The translations under genes and the position numbers were made by a program. Shown one piece after another: positions 43,139-51,446 of a stretch of DNA of 64,000 bases. A model generated the notes under the pieces. It was not told the origin of the DNA and searched no databases. It saw nothing but the letters and a program-made list of their open reading frames with translations. Within the stretch, counting starts at the first letter, position 1. Every line of letters begins with the position of its first letter. Source of the DNA: Brevibacterium sp. RIT 803 (GTDB lineage: Bacteria > Actinomycetota > Actinomycetes > Actinomycetales > Brevibacteriaceae); assembly GCF_016892625.1 (NCBI RefSeq), contig NZ_JAFEMW010000004.1, positions 62,001-126,000 of the forward strand. Direction: 5' to 3'.

Positions 43139-43878
43139 CCGCAACCACAGAAGCACTCGGCAATCAGCACTCGACTCGTTCGAAGAGTCGGATACTCGGT
43201 GTCGTCCGGCTCCACTTCATGAACACTCAGACCTTCGTCTGGGTACCAGTCATCGTGCTCAGCGGAGTCTGGCTGATCACGCTGCTGATCTATTGGATCA
43301 TCTCCGCCTCCGGAGTCGAAGGGCCGATGTACAGTGGTGGATCCCAGGCACCTCTGTGGTACTTCGCCGTGGTCGGAGCGCAGGCGATGAATCTGACCTT
43401 CTACTTCTCGCAGGCCATGAGCCTCACACGTCGCGAGTTCTATCTCGGATCACTGACCGCAGCCGGCATCAGCGCCGCGGCGATATCGACCATATTCGTC
43501 CTCCTCGGCCTCATCGAACAGGCCACTGAAGGCTACGGCATCAACGGGTTCTTCGCCTACCTCCCCTGGGTGTGGGAGGGTGGGCCGTTCGCAGCGGGGC
43601 TGACCTACTTCGCCCTCACCATGCTCGTGTTCATCCTCGGCTTCTGGTTCGCCATCGTGCACAAGCGCTTCGGAGCTCTCATCCTCACCACCGCGCTGCT
43701 CGTCATCGCACTCGTCCTGTTGAGCGGCGCCGCACTCATCAGCCTCAACGGAGCCTGGCTCGAGGTATGGATGTGGGTCCTCGAGACTCAGAGCATGGGA
43801 CTGACGCTCTGGGCCCTGGGATTGGGTGTGGTCTTCGCCGCGGGTTCGTACCTCACTCTGCGTCGGTTGACTGTCTGA
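43135..43878 (+). CDS. ABC transporter permease
   Basis: A 247-residue protein with six hydrophobic helices and no catalytic motif, translationally coupled to the ATPase gene. It contains a SLTRREFYLGSL segment in the loop after helix 2, as in ABC-2-type permeases of YtrA-regulated exporters. Substrate unknown. Confidence 0.82.
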   Translation: MTATTEALGNQHSTRSKSRILGVVRLHFMNTQTFVWVPVIVLSGVWLITLLIYWIISASGVEGPMYSGGSQAPLWYFAVVGAQAMNLTFYFSQAMSLTRREFYLGSLTAAGISAAAISTIFVLLGLIEQATEGYGINGFFAYLPWVWEGGPFAAGLTYFALTMLVFILGFWFAIVHKRFGALILTTALLVIALVLLSGAALISLNGAWLEVWMWVLETQSMGLTLWALGLGVVFAAGSYLTLRRLTV

Positions 43879-43898
43879 AAACAGCAGACCGTCTCTGA

Positions 43899-43938
43899 TC
43901 GAATCAGCTCGCGAGCATTCGAATCAGCTCACGAGCAT
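43899..43938. repeat. 20-bp tandem duplication carrying the stop codon of the permease gene
   Basis: TCGAATCAGCTCGCGAGCAT (43899-43918) and TCGAATCAGCTCACGAGCAT (43919-43938) differ at one base. The second holds the true end of the minus-strand gene (ML VS stop) and the first repeats it, stop included. Confidence 0.92.
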
Positions 43939-44988
43939 GAGCACGACCCCGGAGAGCACCCCTCCGAGGGCGACAGCACTGCCCATTGCGGTGGTCGTGC
44001 GCCACCCGAGGGACTTTCCGACCATGACCATCGACGGGATGCTCAGTGCCGGAAGTGCAATCAGCAGGGCTCCGGTAGTGCCTGCTCCCACCCCGGCGGC
44101 GAGCAGCGCAATGATGATGGGAATCTCGCCCCCTGTCGGGATCACCAGGAGTGTGCCCACAACAGCAGCGATGAGCACTGCGAGGGCACCGACCTGAGCC
44201 TCGAGCCCGTACACTCCTGACAGCCATGGACTGATGAGTCCGATGACGAAGACCAGGGCGAGATGCTCGGGCACGAGGATGAGGGCGAATTTCGACAGCG
44301 ATCGCAGGTAGCGCCGGGGAAGAGATGACATCCTCCGCGGCTCAGGACTCTGTTCGGGAACCGCCTCGGCGCGACCCTTGATCCACCGGCCGATGAGCGC
44401 GCTGGCACCGACTGCGATGAGGATGCCGAACACAAGTCGGGTGAGAGCGTACTGCCAGGGCAGGACGAGCGCGAGGAAGATCAGAACTGCAGGATTGAGA
44501 AGCGGATTGCCCACCCAATAGGCCAAGGCGGCGCTTCGCATGACGCCCGAACTCCGCAGTCCGGCAGTCACCGGGGCCGCGCAGCAGGTGCACATCATCG
44601 ACGGCAGCGACATCGCCGCGCCGACGAGCGACTGGCTGGCGTGGGTGCGACGATTCATCACCCGCAGCAGCCAATCTCGCGGCACCAGAGCATCGATGGC
44701 CGCAGCGACCACGAGCGCCACGAGCAGGGCTTTCCACACCGCGATGAAGTACACCAGGGTGAAGTCCCAGGCTCCGGCCAAGGAGAACGTGTCGCCAGCA
44801 GACTCGAACAGTGGGCTGCCATCCCAAACAGACGTCTGGCTCATCGTCCAGGCCTTGTCCCAATAGGGCATCCACTTCGACCAGCTCAGGCCGATGATGA
44901 GGAAGACCACGAGCATGCCGAGTCCGACCCAGTCGACCGTGGTCAGTCGCCGACGACCTCCTGCTTCAGCAACCGCCTGGCTCGTCAA
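43924..44988 (-). CDS. Permease, ArsP/DUF318 family
   Basis: A 354-residue membrane protein with about ten helices and the cysteine motif MMCTCCAAPVTAGLRSSG in the first half. A matching IPTGGEIPIIIALLAAGVGAG block in the second half suggests an inverted repeat. DUF318/ArsP proteins include organoarsenical and other anion permeases; the actual substrate here is unknown. The start is TTG at 44986-44988 with AGGATC upstream. No ars genes are nearby. Confidence 0.82.
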   Translation of the reverse strand: MTSQAVAEAGGRRRLTTVDWVGLGMLVVFLIIGLSWSKWMPYWDKAWTMSQTSVWDGSPLFESAGDTFSLAGAWDFTLVYFIAVWKALLVALVVAAAIDALVPRDWLLRVMNRRTHASQSLVGAAMSLPSMMCTCCAAPVTAGLRSSGVMRSAALAYWVGNPLLNPAVLIFLALVLPWQYALTRLVFGILIAVGASALIGRWIKGRAEAVPEQSPEPRRMSSLPRRYLRSLSKFALILVPEHLALVFVIGLISPWLSGVYGLEAQVGALAVLIAAVVGTLLVIPTGGEIPIIIALLAAGVGAGTTGALLIALPALSIPSMVMVGKSLGWRTTTAMGSAVALGGVLSGVVLMLVS

Positions 44989-44999
44989 GGATCAGATCC

Positions 45000-46025
45000 T
45001 CACGCTGTGCGTGAGACCACCGAATCGGCGAACGCGTACAGCGACTCCTTGACCAGTCCTTCGGGGACGGGGGCCAGCGCTGCCTTCGCGTCCTCGGCCC
45101 AGCGAGTCGCCTCGTCGCGTGCCCGGACCGTCACCGGGTGGGCGGCCAAGGCAGCACGGGCGGACTCGAGCGCTTCGTCGGAGGTCAGATCCGCGTCGAG
45201 GAGGTCGACCACCTCGGCGGCCGCTTTGTCACCGTCGGCCGCAGCGGCCCGGACATAGAGCACCGGCAAGGTCGGAACGCCTTCGCGCAGATCAGTGCCG
45301 GGGGTCTTGCCCGACACTGAGGAAGCCGCCGTCAGGTCGATGATGTCATCGGCGAGTTGGAAGGCGATGCCGACACGTTCACCGAAGACCCTGACAGGCT
45401 CAGCCAGCGCCTGATCCGCGAGTGAGAACATGACCCCGAACTGCGCCGAGGTGGCGATTAGAGATCCTGTCTTGTCCGCGAGCACCTGGATGTAGTGATC
45501 GATCGCGTCCGCGTCCTCGGGTGGGCCCGCGAATTCGTTGAGCTGGCCCAGGACGAGTCTTTCGAAGGTCTCGGCTTGAACCGTGACGGCCTCGGGGCCG
45601 AGCTTCGCCGTCACTCCCGACGCCTTCGAGAACAGGAGATCGCCGGTGAGGATGGCAACGGAATTGCCCCACACCTCGTGTGCGGCCGGAGCACCTCGGC
45701 GAACCGGGGCATCATCCATCACATCATCGTGATACAGGGAGGCTAAGTGGATGAGTTCCACGGCGACGGCAGCGTCGATGATCTCCTCACGATCAGCCTC
45801 GCCGAGGCGGGCCGTGAGCAGCAGGAGATTGGGACGGGCACGCTTGCCACCGGCTGCGAGGAGATGTTGGGACGTGGTGTCCGGCAGCTTCCGTGTCTGC
45901 GCGGTCACTTCATAGAGCCTGCGCTCGACGGCTTCCAACTGAGTGGAGATATCCGCCGCAAGCTGGGCATCGGCACCGATAAAAGTCGCCGGAGAGGCTA
46001 GGTGGCTCATGTCCTCGTCATTCAT
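45000..46025 (-). CDS. Polyprenyl diphosphate synthase (menaquinone side chain)
   Basis: A 341-residue trans-isoprenyl synthase. First aspartate-rich motif HLASLYHDDVMDDAPVRRG, second motif FQLADDIIDL, plus GGKRARP near the N terminus. It chains isopentenyl diphosphate to build the long tail used by MenA. It lies 29 bp after menJ in a menG-menJ-prenyl synthase row, which supports a menaquinone role. An internal ATG (MSHLASP) behind GACGAGGAC is an alternative start. Confidence 0.9.
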   Translation of the reverse strand: MNDEDMSHLASPATFIGADAQLAADISTQLEAVERRLYEVTAQTRKLPDTTSQHLLAAGGKRARPNLLLLTARLGEADREEIIDAAVAVELIHLASLYHDDVMDDAPVRRGAPAAHEVWGNSVAILTGDLLFSKASGVTAKLGPEAVTVQAETFERLVLGQLNEFAGPPEDADAIDHYIQVLADKTGSLIATSAQFGVMFSLADQALAEPVRVFGERVGIAFQLADDIIDLTAASSVSGKTPGTDLREGVPTLPVLYVRAAAADGDKAAAEVVDLLDADLTSDEALESARAALAAHPVTVRARDEATRWAEDAKAALAPVPEGLVKESLYAFADSVVSRTA

Positions 46026-46054
46026 CGTAGTCAGTGTCGTAGTCGCTGGTGAGC

Positions 46055-47356
46055 TCAGGCATTGCTGGTGGCCGGCACGATTCGGGCGAGAGCTGCAATC
46101 ACCCGGTCGATGAGATCGGCCTCAGAGACCTTCGGGTCGCGGTAGAGGTTCGCCAACAGTTTCACGACGAATTCCATCACAACCTCAACACCCATACCGT
46201 ACTTGATTCCGAACTGCATGAGTGCAGGGTGGCCGATAATGGCGGAGAAAACGCGTCCCAGGGTGAAGTAGCCGCCCAGGGAATCACCCACCAGCGCCGG
46301 GTATTCCTGCAGTTTCTCCCGCATCACGCGCTGCGGGTAGCGGGAATAGGTGGAGATCACCTCGGCGGCCAGTCGAGCGGATTCGAGGGCATAGTCGATG
46401 CCCTCCCCGTTGAAGGGGTTGACCATCCCACCCGAATCGCCGACGAGCAGGAGCCCCTTATGGAAGTGCGGGGTGCGGTTGAAGGCCATCGGCAGCGCTG
46501 CGGATTTGATCGGGCCCAACGAAGTGGATTCGTCGATGCCCCATTCGTGTCCCATATCCGCAATCCACTGTCCCATCATCGCCCGGAAGTCCACGGAACC
46601 GAACTGAGGTGAGGAGTCAAGCAGACCGGCACCGATGTTGATCGTGCCGTCACCCAGCGGGAAGAGCCAGCCGTACCCGGGCAGAACCTCGGATTCGCCG
46701 GCCGAATTGCTCGAGCGCATCTCGACCCAGCTCTCGATGTAGGCGTCGGCGTGCCTCGGCGAGGAATGGTAGGCGCGCACGGCCACCCCCATCGGGCGGT
46801 CGTCGCGCTTCTCCAGGCCCATGGCCACTGCCAGACGTGAGGAGACGCCGTCCGCGGCGATCACGATCGGGGCGCTGAAGTGAGCCTCAGGTCCGACCCG
46901 ACGGCCGCGGTGGTCGGTTCCGGAGGCGTGGATGCCTTTGATCCAACCATCCTCGCCGATGTCCGGGGACATGGCTTTGACCTGCTCGAACAGGCGGGCA
47001 CCGCTGCGTTGGGCGTGGCGGGCGAAGGCCTCGTCCATGCCCATCCGCGGCTTCGTCAGACCATAGTTCGGGGTGCCGTCGATCTCGGGCCAGTCAATCT
47101 CCAACCGGTGCCCGCCACCGATGAGACGCAGGCCTCTGTTCTTGTGCCATCCCTCGGATTCGGGGGTCTCCATCCCGAGGAACCCGACCTCTTTGACCGC
47201 ACGCGGGGTCAGAGCATCGCCGCAGATCTTGTCCCGTGGGAACCCGGACTTCTCCAGGATGATGACCTCATGGCCGGCCTGCGCCAGGTAGGTGCCGATG
47301 GCCGATCCGGCAGGGCCGGCCCCGACGACGATGACCTCGGCCTCGAAGTTGTTCAT
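46055..47356 (-). CDS. menJ: Geranylgeranyl reductase family flavoprotein, probable menaquinone reductase MenJ
   Basis: A 433-residue FAD enzyme. FAD motif VIVVGAGPAGSAIGTYLAQAG, then PRDKICGDALTPRAV and LLVGDSGGMVNPFNGEGIDYALESARLAA. The family saturates isoprenoid double bonds. Because it sits between menG and the polyprenyl synthase, it most likely reduces one isoprene unit of the menaquinone tail, as MenJ does in mycobacteria. It starts 2 bp after the menG stop. Confidence 0.88.
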   Translation of the reverse strand: MNNFEAEVIVVGAGPAGSAIGTYLAQAGHEVIILEKSGFPRDKICGDALTPRAVKEVGFLGMETPESEGWHKNRGLRLIGGGHRLEIDWPEIDGTPNYGLTKPRMGMDEAFARHAQRSGARLFEQVKAMSPDIGEDGWIKGIHASGTDHRGRRVGPEAHFSAPIVIAADGVSSRLAVAMGLEKRDDRPMGVAVRAYHSSPRHADAYIESWVEMRSSNSAGESEVLPGYGWLFPLGDGTINIGAGLLDSSPQFGSVDFRAMMGQWIADMGHEWGIDESTSLGPIKSAALPMAFNRTPHFHKGLLLVGDSGGMVNPFNGEGIDYALESARLAAEVISTYSRYPQRVMREKLQEYPALVGDSLGGYFTLGRVFSAIIGHPALMQFGIKYGMGVEVVMEFVVKLLANLYRDPKVSEADLIDRVIAALARIVPATSNA

Positions 47357-47358
47357 AG

Positions 47359-48063
47359 TCAGCGTTCGGCGCCCGGCTTGAGTGCGTGGTGGACGGCGAC
47401 GATTCCGCCTGTGAGGTTGCGGTGCTTAACCTGGTCGAAGCCGGCACCGAGGATCTGCTGCGCGAATTCGTCCTGGTCAGGCCAGGCACGGATCGATTCG
47501 GCCAGGTAGACGTAGGCCTCGGGGTTCGAGGACACGGCCTTCGCCACGGCGGGCAGCGCCCGCATCAGGTATTCCTTGTAGACGAGGCTGAAGGGGTCGA
47601 ACGTCGGTGTCGAGAATTCGCAGATGATGATTCGGCCACCGGGTTTGAGCACGCGCAGCATCTCTGCCAATGCGGTGTCGACGTCGTTGACGTTGCGGAT
47701 GCCGAAGGAGATGGTGACGACGTCGAAGCTGGCGTCGGAGAACGGCAGGTCCATCGCATCGGCGTAGATGAAGTCGATCTTCGGGTGGCGACGGCGCCCC
47801 TCGGTGAGCATGCCCTGCGAGATGTCACCGGCGACCACCTCGGCGCCGTGATGGGTGAACGTCATCGACGACGTTCCTGTGCCGGCTGCGAGGTCGAGGA
47901 CCCGTTCGCCGGGTCCGGCAGCCACGGAGTGCGCAACCGTCCGGCGCCAGGTGCGTGCCAGACCGAAGGTGAGCACATCGTTGGTGAGGTCGTAACGGGA
48001 GGCGACGTCATCGAACATCGATGCGACGTCATCGGGCTGCTTGTCCAGCTGAGCGCGGTTCAT
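47359..48063 (-). CDS. menG: Demethylmenaquinone methyltransferase
   Basis: A 234-residue SAM methyltransferase of the UbiE/MenG family. Motifs: [32 protein letters not shown] and [26 protein letters not shown]. It methylates demethylmenaquinone in the last common step of the pathway. Divergent from menF across a 127-bp gap that must hold both promoters. Confidence 0.94.
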   Translation of the reverse strand: MNRAQLDKQPDDVASMFDDVASRYDLTNDVLTFGLARTWRRTVAHSVAAGPGERVLDLAAGTGTSSMTFTHHGAEVVAGDISQGMLTEGRRRHPKIDFIYADAMDLPFSDASFDVVTISFGIRNVNDVDTALAEMLRVLKPGGRIIICEFSTPTFDPFSLVYKEYLMRALPAVAKAVSSNPEAYVYLAESIRAWPDQDEFAQQILGAGFDQVKHRNLTGGIVAVHHALKPGAER

Positions 48064-48175
48064 GGCACCATTCTCTCAACACCTGATGCCGGGGGGCGAA
48101 TTCGCGGTCCCGTTTCCATGCGCCTCACGGTGTGGAACTGGCCACAGTCATCATCGTCGTGCCGAAATCCTCGAC

Positions 48176-48193
48176 TAGAGTGGGCCTGAAATG
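48176..48193 (+). promoter_or_regulatory. Putative near-leaderless promoter of menF
   Basis: TAGAGT (48176-48181) is followed after 9 nt by the menF ATG, and no ribosome binding site is visible. The transcript would have a leader of at most a few bases. Confidence 0.45.
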
Positions 48194-49555
48194 ACTACGA
48201 CCTTCGATACCTCTGACATCCGCACCGCGCCCCCGCGCCTGCACGTGCGATCTCGCTTCGTCGACGACGTCGAACCTGGACCAGGATTCCCCTTCGAATC
48301 CGGACTGCCCACGACCGTCGAACAGACTCTGGAGCTCCTGCCCACCTCGGCGTTCTCCTGCTGGGTCCGCGACACATCTGGCCTCATCGGCTTCGGCCGC
48401 ACGCTGCGCATCCGTGCCCGCGGCCGCGATCGTTTCACCGAGCTCTCCGAGGCATGGAAGGCCATCACCGGCGCCGCGACCATCGAGGACGAGGTCGACC
48501 TGCTCGGCTCTGGGCTGATGTGCTTCGCCACCGTCGCCTACTCGGGCGAATCGGAGGTCGATTCCCTCATCCACGTCCCCGAATTCGTGCTCGGACGCCG
48601 AGGCGGTCGCGTGTGGATGACGTCGATCATCGCCGAGGGCAGCACTCCCGCGCCGCCCGTGCTGAAGTCCGAACCGCTGCGCCGCGTCACCTCGGCGACG
48701 GCCTCCCCCGGTGACCTCGACAGCGCTTCCTGGGCGGACCTGGTCGCGAAGGTCTCGCACATGCTCACGCCCGTCGGAGACTCCGCCGAGGTGGACGCCT
48801 TCGCCGACGATTCCACGCTGCGCAAGATCGTGCTGGCCCGTGATGAGCTTGTCACCACCGACGATGACATCGACGTCCGGTCCGTGCTTGGTGCACTCAA
48901 TCGCAGCTACCCCAGCTGTTGGACGTTCGATGTCGCCGGCCTGATCGGTTCCACGCCGGAGCTGCTCATCGGCGTCGAGAACAACCGGGTGACCTCGCGT
49001 GTGCTCGCGGGCACGTATCGGGTGGAGAACGACCCGACGGCCGAGCTGCCCGCTGCCAGAAAGCTGTTGAGCGCTCACAAGGACAGCACCGAACATGCCT
49101 TCGCGATCGCCTCGCTCCAACGCAGCCTCGGACTCGTCGCTGATGATGTCACCGTCGACGAGCGGCCGCACCTGCTGCCCTTGGCCAACGTCATCCACTC
49201 GGCATCGGATGCTTCGGCACGCCTGCCGGAGGACTCGTGTCTCAACGCTCTCGACATCGCGGCCGCTGTGCATCCGACCGCGGCCGTCGGCGGGTACCCG
49301 CAGGCCAGCGCGGTTGCCCACGTGGATGAGTTGGAACCGCTCGATCGCGGCCGGTATTCGGGCCCCGTGGGGTGGATGGATGACCAAGGCAACGGTCAGT
49401 TCGGAATCGCCCTCCGCTGCGGACAGCTCGAGGACCGTAATCGGATCCGCCTGTTCGCCGGCGCCGGCATCATGCCCGATTCGGATCCCCTGGCCGAGGT
49501 GGCCGAGACCGAAGCTAAATTCGCTCCGATGCGCCGTGCGCTGGGGTTGGAATAG
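48191..49555 (+). CDS. menF: Isochorismate synthase
   Basis: A 454-residue chorismate-binding enzyme converting chorismate to isochorismate. Conserved parts: LRKIVLARDELVTTDDD, STPELLIGVENNRVTSRVLAGTYR, STEHAFAIASL and AVHPTAAVGGYP with the final RIRLFAGAGIMPDSDPLAEV. Context in the men region favours MenF over a siderophore or salicylate enzyme. Divergent from menG. Confidence 0.92.
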   Translation: MTTTFDTSDIRTAPPRLHVRSRFVDDVEPGPGFPFESGLPTTVEQTLELLPTSAFSCWVRDTSGLIGFGRTLRIRARGRDRFTELSEAWKAITGAATIEDEVDLLGSGLMCFATVAYSGESEVDSLIHVPEFVLGRRGGRVWMTSIIAEGSTPAPPVLKSEPLRRVTSATASPGDLDSASWADLVAKVSHMLTPVGDSAEVDAFADDSTLRKIVLARDELVTTDDDIDVRSVLGALNRSYPSCWTFDVAGLIGSTPELLIGVENNRVTSRVLAGTYRVENDPTAELPAARKLLSAHKDSTEHAFAIASLQRSLGLVADDVTVDERPHLLPLANVIHSASDASARLPEDSCLNALDIAAAVHPTAAVGGYPQASAVAHVDELEPLDRGRYSGPVGWMDDQGNGQFGIALRCGQLEDRNRIRLFAGAGIMPDSDPLAEVAETEAKFAPMRRALGLE

Positions 49556-49560
49556 GACCT

Positions 49561-49628
49561 GAGCGTCGCAGTCTTGGCTGAGCCTCGCAGTCTTGGCTGA
49601 GCGCCGCAGTCTTGGCTGAGCCTCGTGG
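49561..49628. repeat. 19-bp tandem repeats just after menF (3.6 copies)
   Basis: Units at 49561, 49580 and 49599 share GAGCSYCGCAGTCTTGGCT, and a partial unit ends at 49628. The array starts 5 bp after the menF stop codon. Confidence 0.92.
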
Positions 49629-49700
49629 CCTTGACATGTTGTCAGGGTTTGCACGGCTCGTGTCAGTTCCTGTGTCAGTGGCTCGGCATAGTCTCTTCAC

Positions 49701-51260
49701 ATGTTCACGCATCCCGCGGATGACCCGGACCACCCCGATTACCGGGGCCCCGGATCGTGGGCCCGACTTCCGGGCATCACCACCGATATTGATCGGTGGT
49801 GCAAGACTCTGCGTGACCTCGTACCTGCAGACGATGCGTGGGAGGCCCAGACTCGCATCCGTGCCCTGGAGGAGCTCACGTCCGCGGCCGCCGCCGCTCA
49901 GGCCCGTGAAGCCGTCGCCTTCCATAGGCACCGGCAGCGCGAAGATGCTGCCAACGACGTGCCCAAACGCGAACAGGGGAAGTACGCAGGCAACGAGATC
50001 GCATTGGCCAAACGGGTCTCACCCGCGACGGGGCGCAAGTTTCTCTCAACGTCCAAGGCCGTTGTCAACGGCCTGCCTCGCACCTACGAGGCACTGGCCG
50101 ACGGCTCCATCTCCGAAGCCAAAGCTCGCATCATCGCCGATGAGACGGCCTGGCTCACTCCCGACGAGCGTCTCTTCGTCGACGAAGAGCTCAAAGACCG
50201 TGCCTCCGTTGCCGGCAGCCGCCGGCTACGGACCGAAGCCCGCTCCCTGGCGGCCAACGTGTCCTCCGATCATGCGCACGAAAGGGCCGAAGCAGCGAGT
50301 GCCAATCGCCATGTGTCCTTCAGCGCGCTGAACAACGGCATGGCGATGCTCAGCGCCACACTGCCTCTGCAGCAGGCCGTTGCTGCGTATGAAAGTCTGG
50401 ACGCTGCTGCCTCCGAGCACAAGCTCAACGGCCAGGACTTCGACCGCGGCCGCAATCAGCTGATGGCCGATATCTTCGTCGAACGGCTCACGGGACAGGA
50501 CACTGTCGGTGACGTGCCCACTGAGGTCCATATCGTGATGGAGGCCGAAAGTCTGTTCTCTGACGGTCAGGTTCCTGCGTGGATTCCGAGCTATGGGCCT
50601 TTGCCGGCAAAGACAGCACGGAACTTCCTTGCGGCAAATCGGGCCCGGTCCTTCATCCGCCGCATATTCATTTCGCCGGACACAGGGCAGCTGGTCGGTA
50701 TGGACTCGCGCAGGCGAACATTCGGCGGCCTGCTGCGACGCATGGTGATCTTCCGCGACGACGTGTGTCGGACCGCATGGTGTGACGCCCCGATCAAGCA
50801 TGCAGATCATGCGAATCCTGTAGCCGAAGGCGGAGAGACCCAGTGGTCCAACGCCTCCGGCCTGTGCGCGGCCTGCAACTATGCCAAGGAGCACCCTGGG
50901 TGGAAGCACGAGGCGACTGCCGTCGACCTCACCGTCTCCACCCCCACAGGTGAAGAGTACGAGTCGACCACTCCCCCGTTCGTCACCAAGTTCAGTCACC
51001 CACCGCCGAGAAAGTACACCGCTTCGGGAGACACTGATGGACCCACAGACACTGATGAACCCACAGACTCTGATGATTCCGGAGCACTTGACTACGTCAA
51101 AGACACTGATGAAGCAGGCGGCTGCAGCAGTTCCGGCGCAGCCAGTAGTCACCCCAGCAGCAAATCCACGTCGGAAGCGAACGAAGACGTGGTCGACTTC
51201 CCTCGATTGAGTCCGGTAGAAGAATTCTTCGAGAAGCTGATGCTGAGGGACACTGGCTGA
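49701..51260 (+). CDS. DUF222 / HNH endonuclease domain protein
   Basis: A 519-residue protein. The N-terminal ~300 residues are the Ala-rich helical DUF222 domain (ALEELTSAAAAAQAREAVAFHRHR, VNGLPRTYEALADGSISEAKARII). The HNH nuclease motif is CDAPIKHADHANPVAEGGETQWSNASGLCAACNYAKEHPGW, near residues 360-400. The last 120 residues are a Ser/Thr/Asp-rich tail with 18-bp repeats. Such genes are abundant and mobile-looking in Actinobacteria, but their role is unsettled. It splits menF from menD and is bounded on both sides by short tandem repeats. Confidence 0.9.
   Translation: MFTHPADDPDHPDYRGPGSWARLPGITTDIDRWCKTLRDLVPADDAWEAQTRIRALEELTSAAAAAQAREAVAFHRHRQREDAANDVPKREQGKYAGNEIALAKRVSPATGRKFLSTSKAVVNGLPRTYEALADGSISEAKARIIADETAWLTPDERLFVDEELKDRASVAGSRRLRTEARSLAANVSSDHAHERAEAASANRHVSFSALNNGMAMLSATLPLQQAVAAYESLDAAASEHKLNGQDFDRGRNQLMADIFVERLTGQDTVGDVPTEVHIVMEAESLFSDGQVPAWIPSYGPLPAKTARNFLAANRARSFIRRIFISPDTGQLVGMDSRRRTFGGLLRRMVIFRDDVCRTAWCDAPIKHADHANPVAEGGETQWSNASGLCAACNYAKEHPGWKHEATAVDLTVSTPTGEEYESTTPPFVTKFSHPPPRKYTASGDTDGPTDTDEPTDSDDSGALDYVKDTDEAGGCSSSGAASSHPSSKSTSEANEDVVDFPRLSPVEEFFEKLMLRDTG
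51030..51083. repeat. Three 18-bp in-frame repeats in the HNH gene tail
   Basis: Units at 51030, 51048 and 51066 begin GACWCTGATGRA and encode the six-residue repeats TDxDxP; the third is diverged. Confidence 0.85.
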
Positions 51261-51374
51261 CTAGCCGCCGCGGCAGCAGAGCCGCCAGCGGTCGCGATGG
51301 CAGAAGCTCTTTCCACTGAACGGTCCTCGAGTCAGTCCCGCTGCTCTGTCCTTCGGTCCTGTCCTTCTGCTCAG

Positions 51375-51446
51375 GTCCGATTGCTCAGGTCCGATTGCTC
51401 AGGTCCGATTGCTCAGGTGGATTGCTCAAGTCAGTTTGATCAGGTC
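51375..51446. repeat. 14-bp tandem repeats downstream of menD
   Basis: Three exact TCAGGTCCGATTGC-type units and two decayed ones run towards the menD stop. Read on the minus strand each carries CCTGA, copying the ACC-TGA end of menD. Confidence 0.85.

Noticed and set aside
46055..47356. Geranylgeranyl reductase of chlorophyll or archaeal-lipid synthesis
   Set aside because: Context between menG and a polyprenyl synthase, and actinobacterial origin, favour menaquinone tail reduction (MenJ).
48125..49654. Long minus-strand frame antisense to menF
   Set aside because: No domain, biased composition and no start signal. menF motifs on the other strand are unmistakable.
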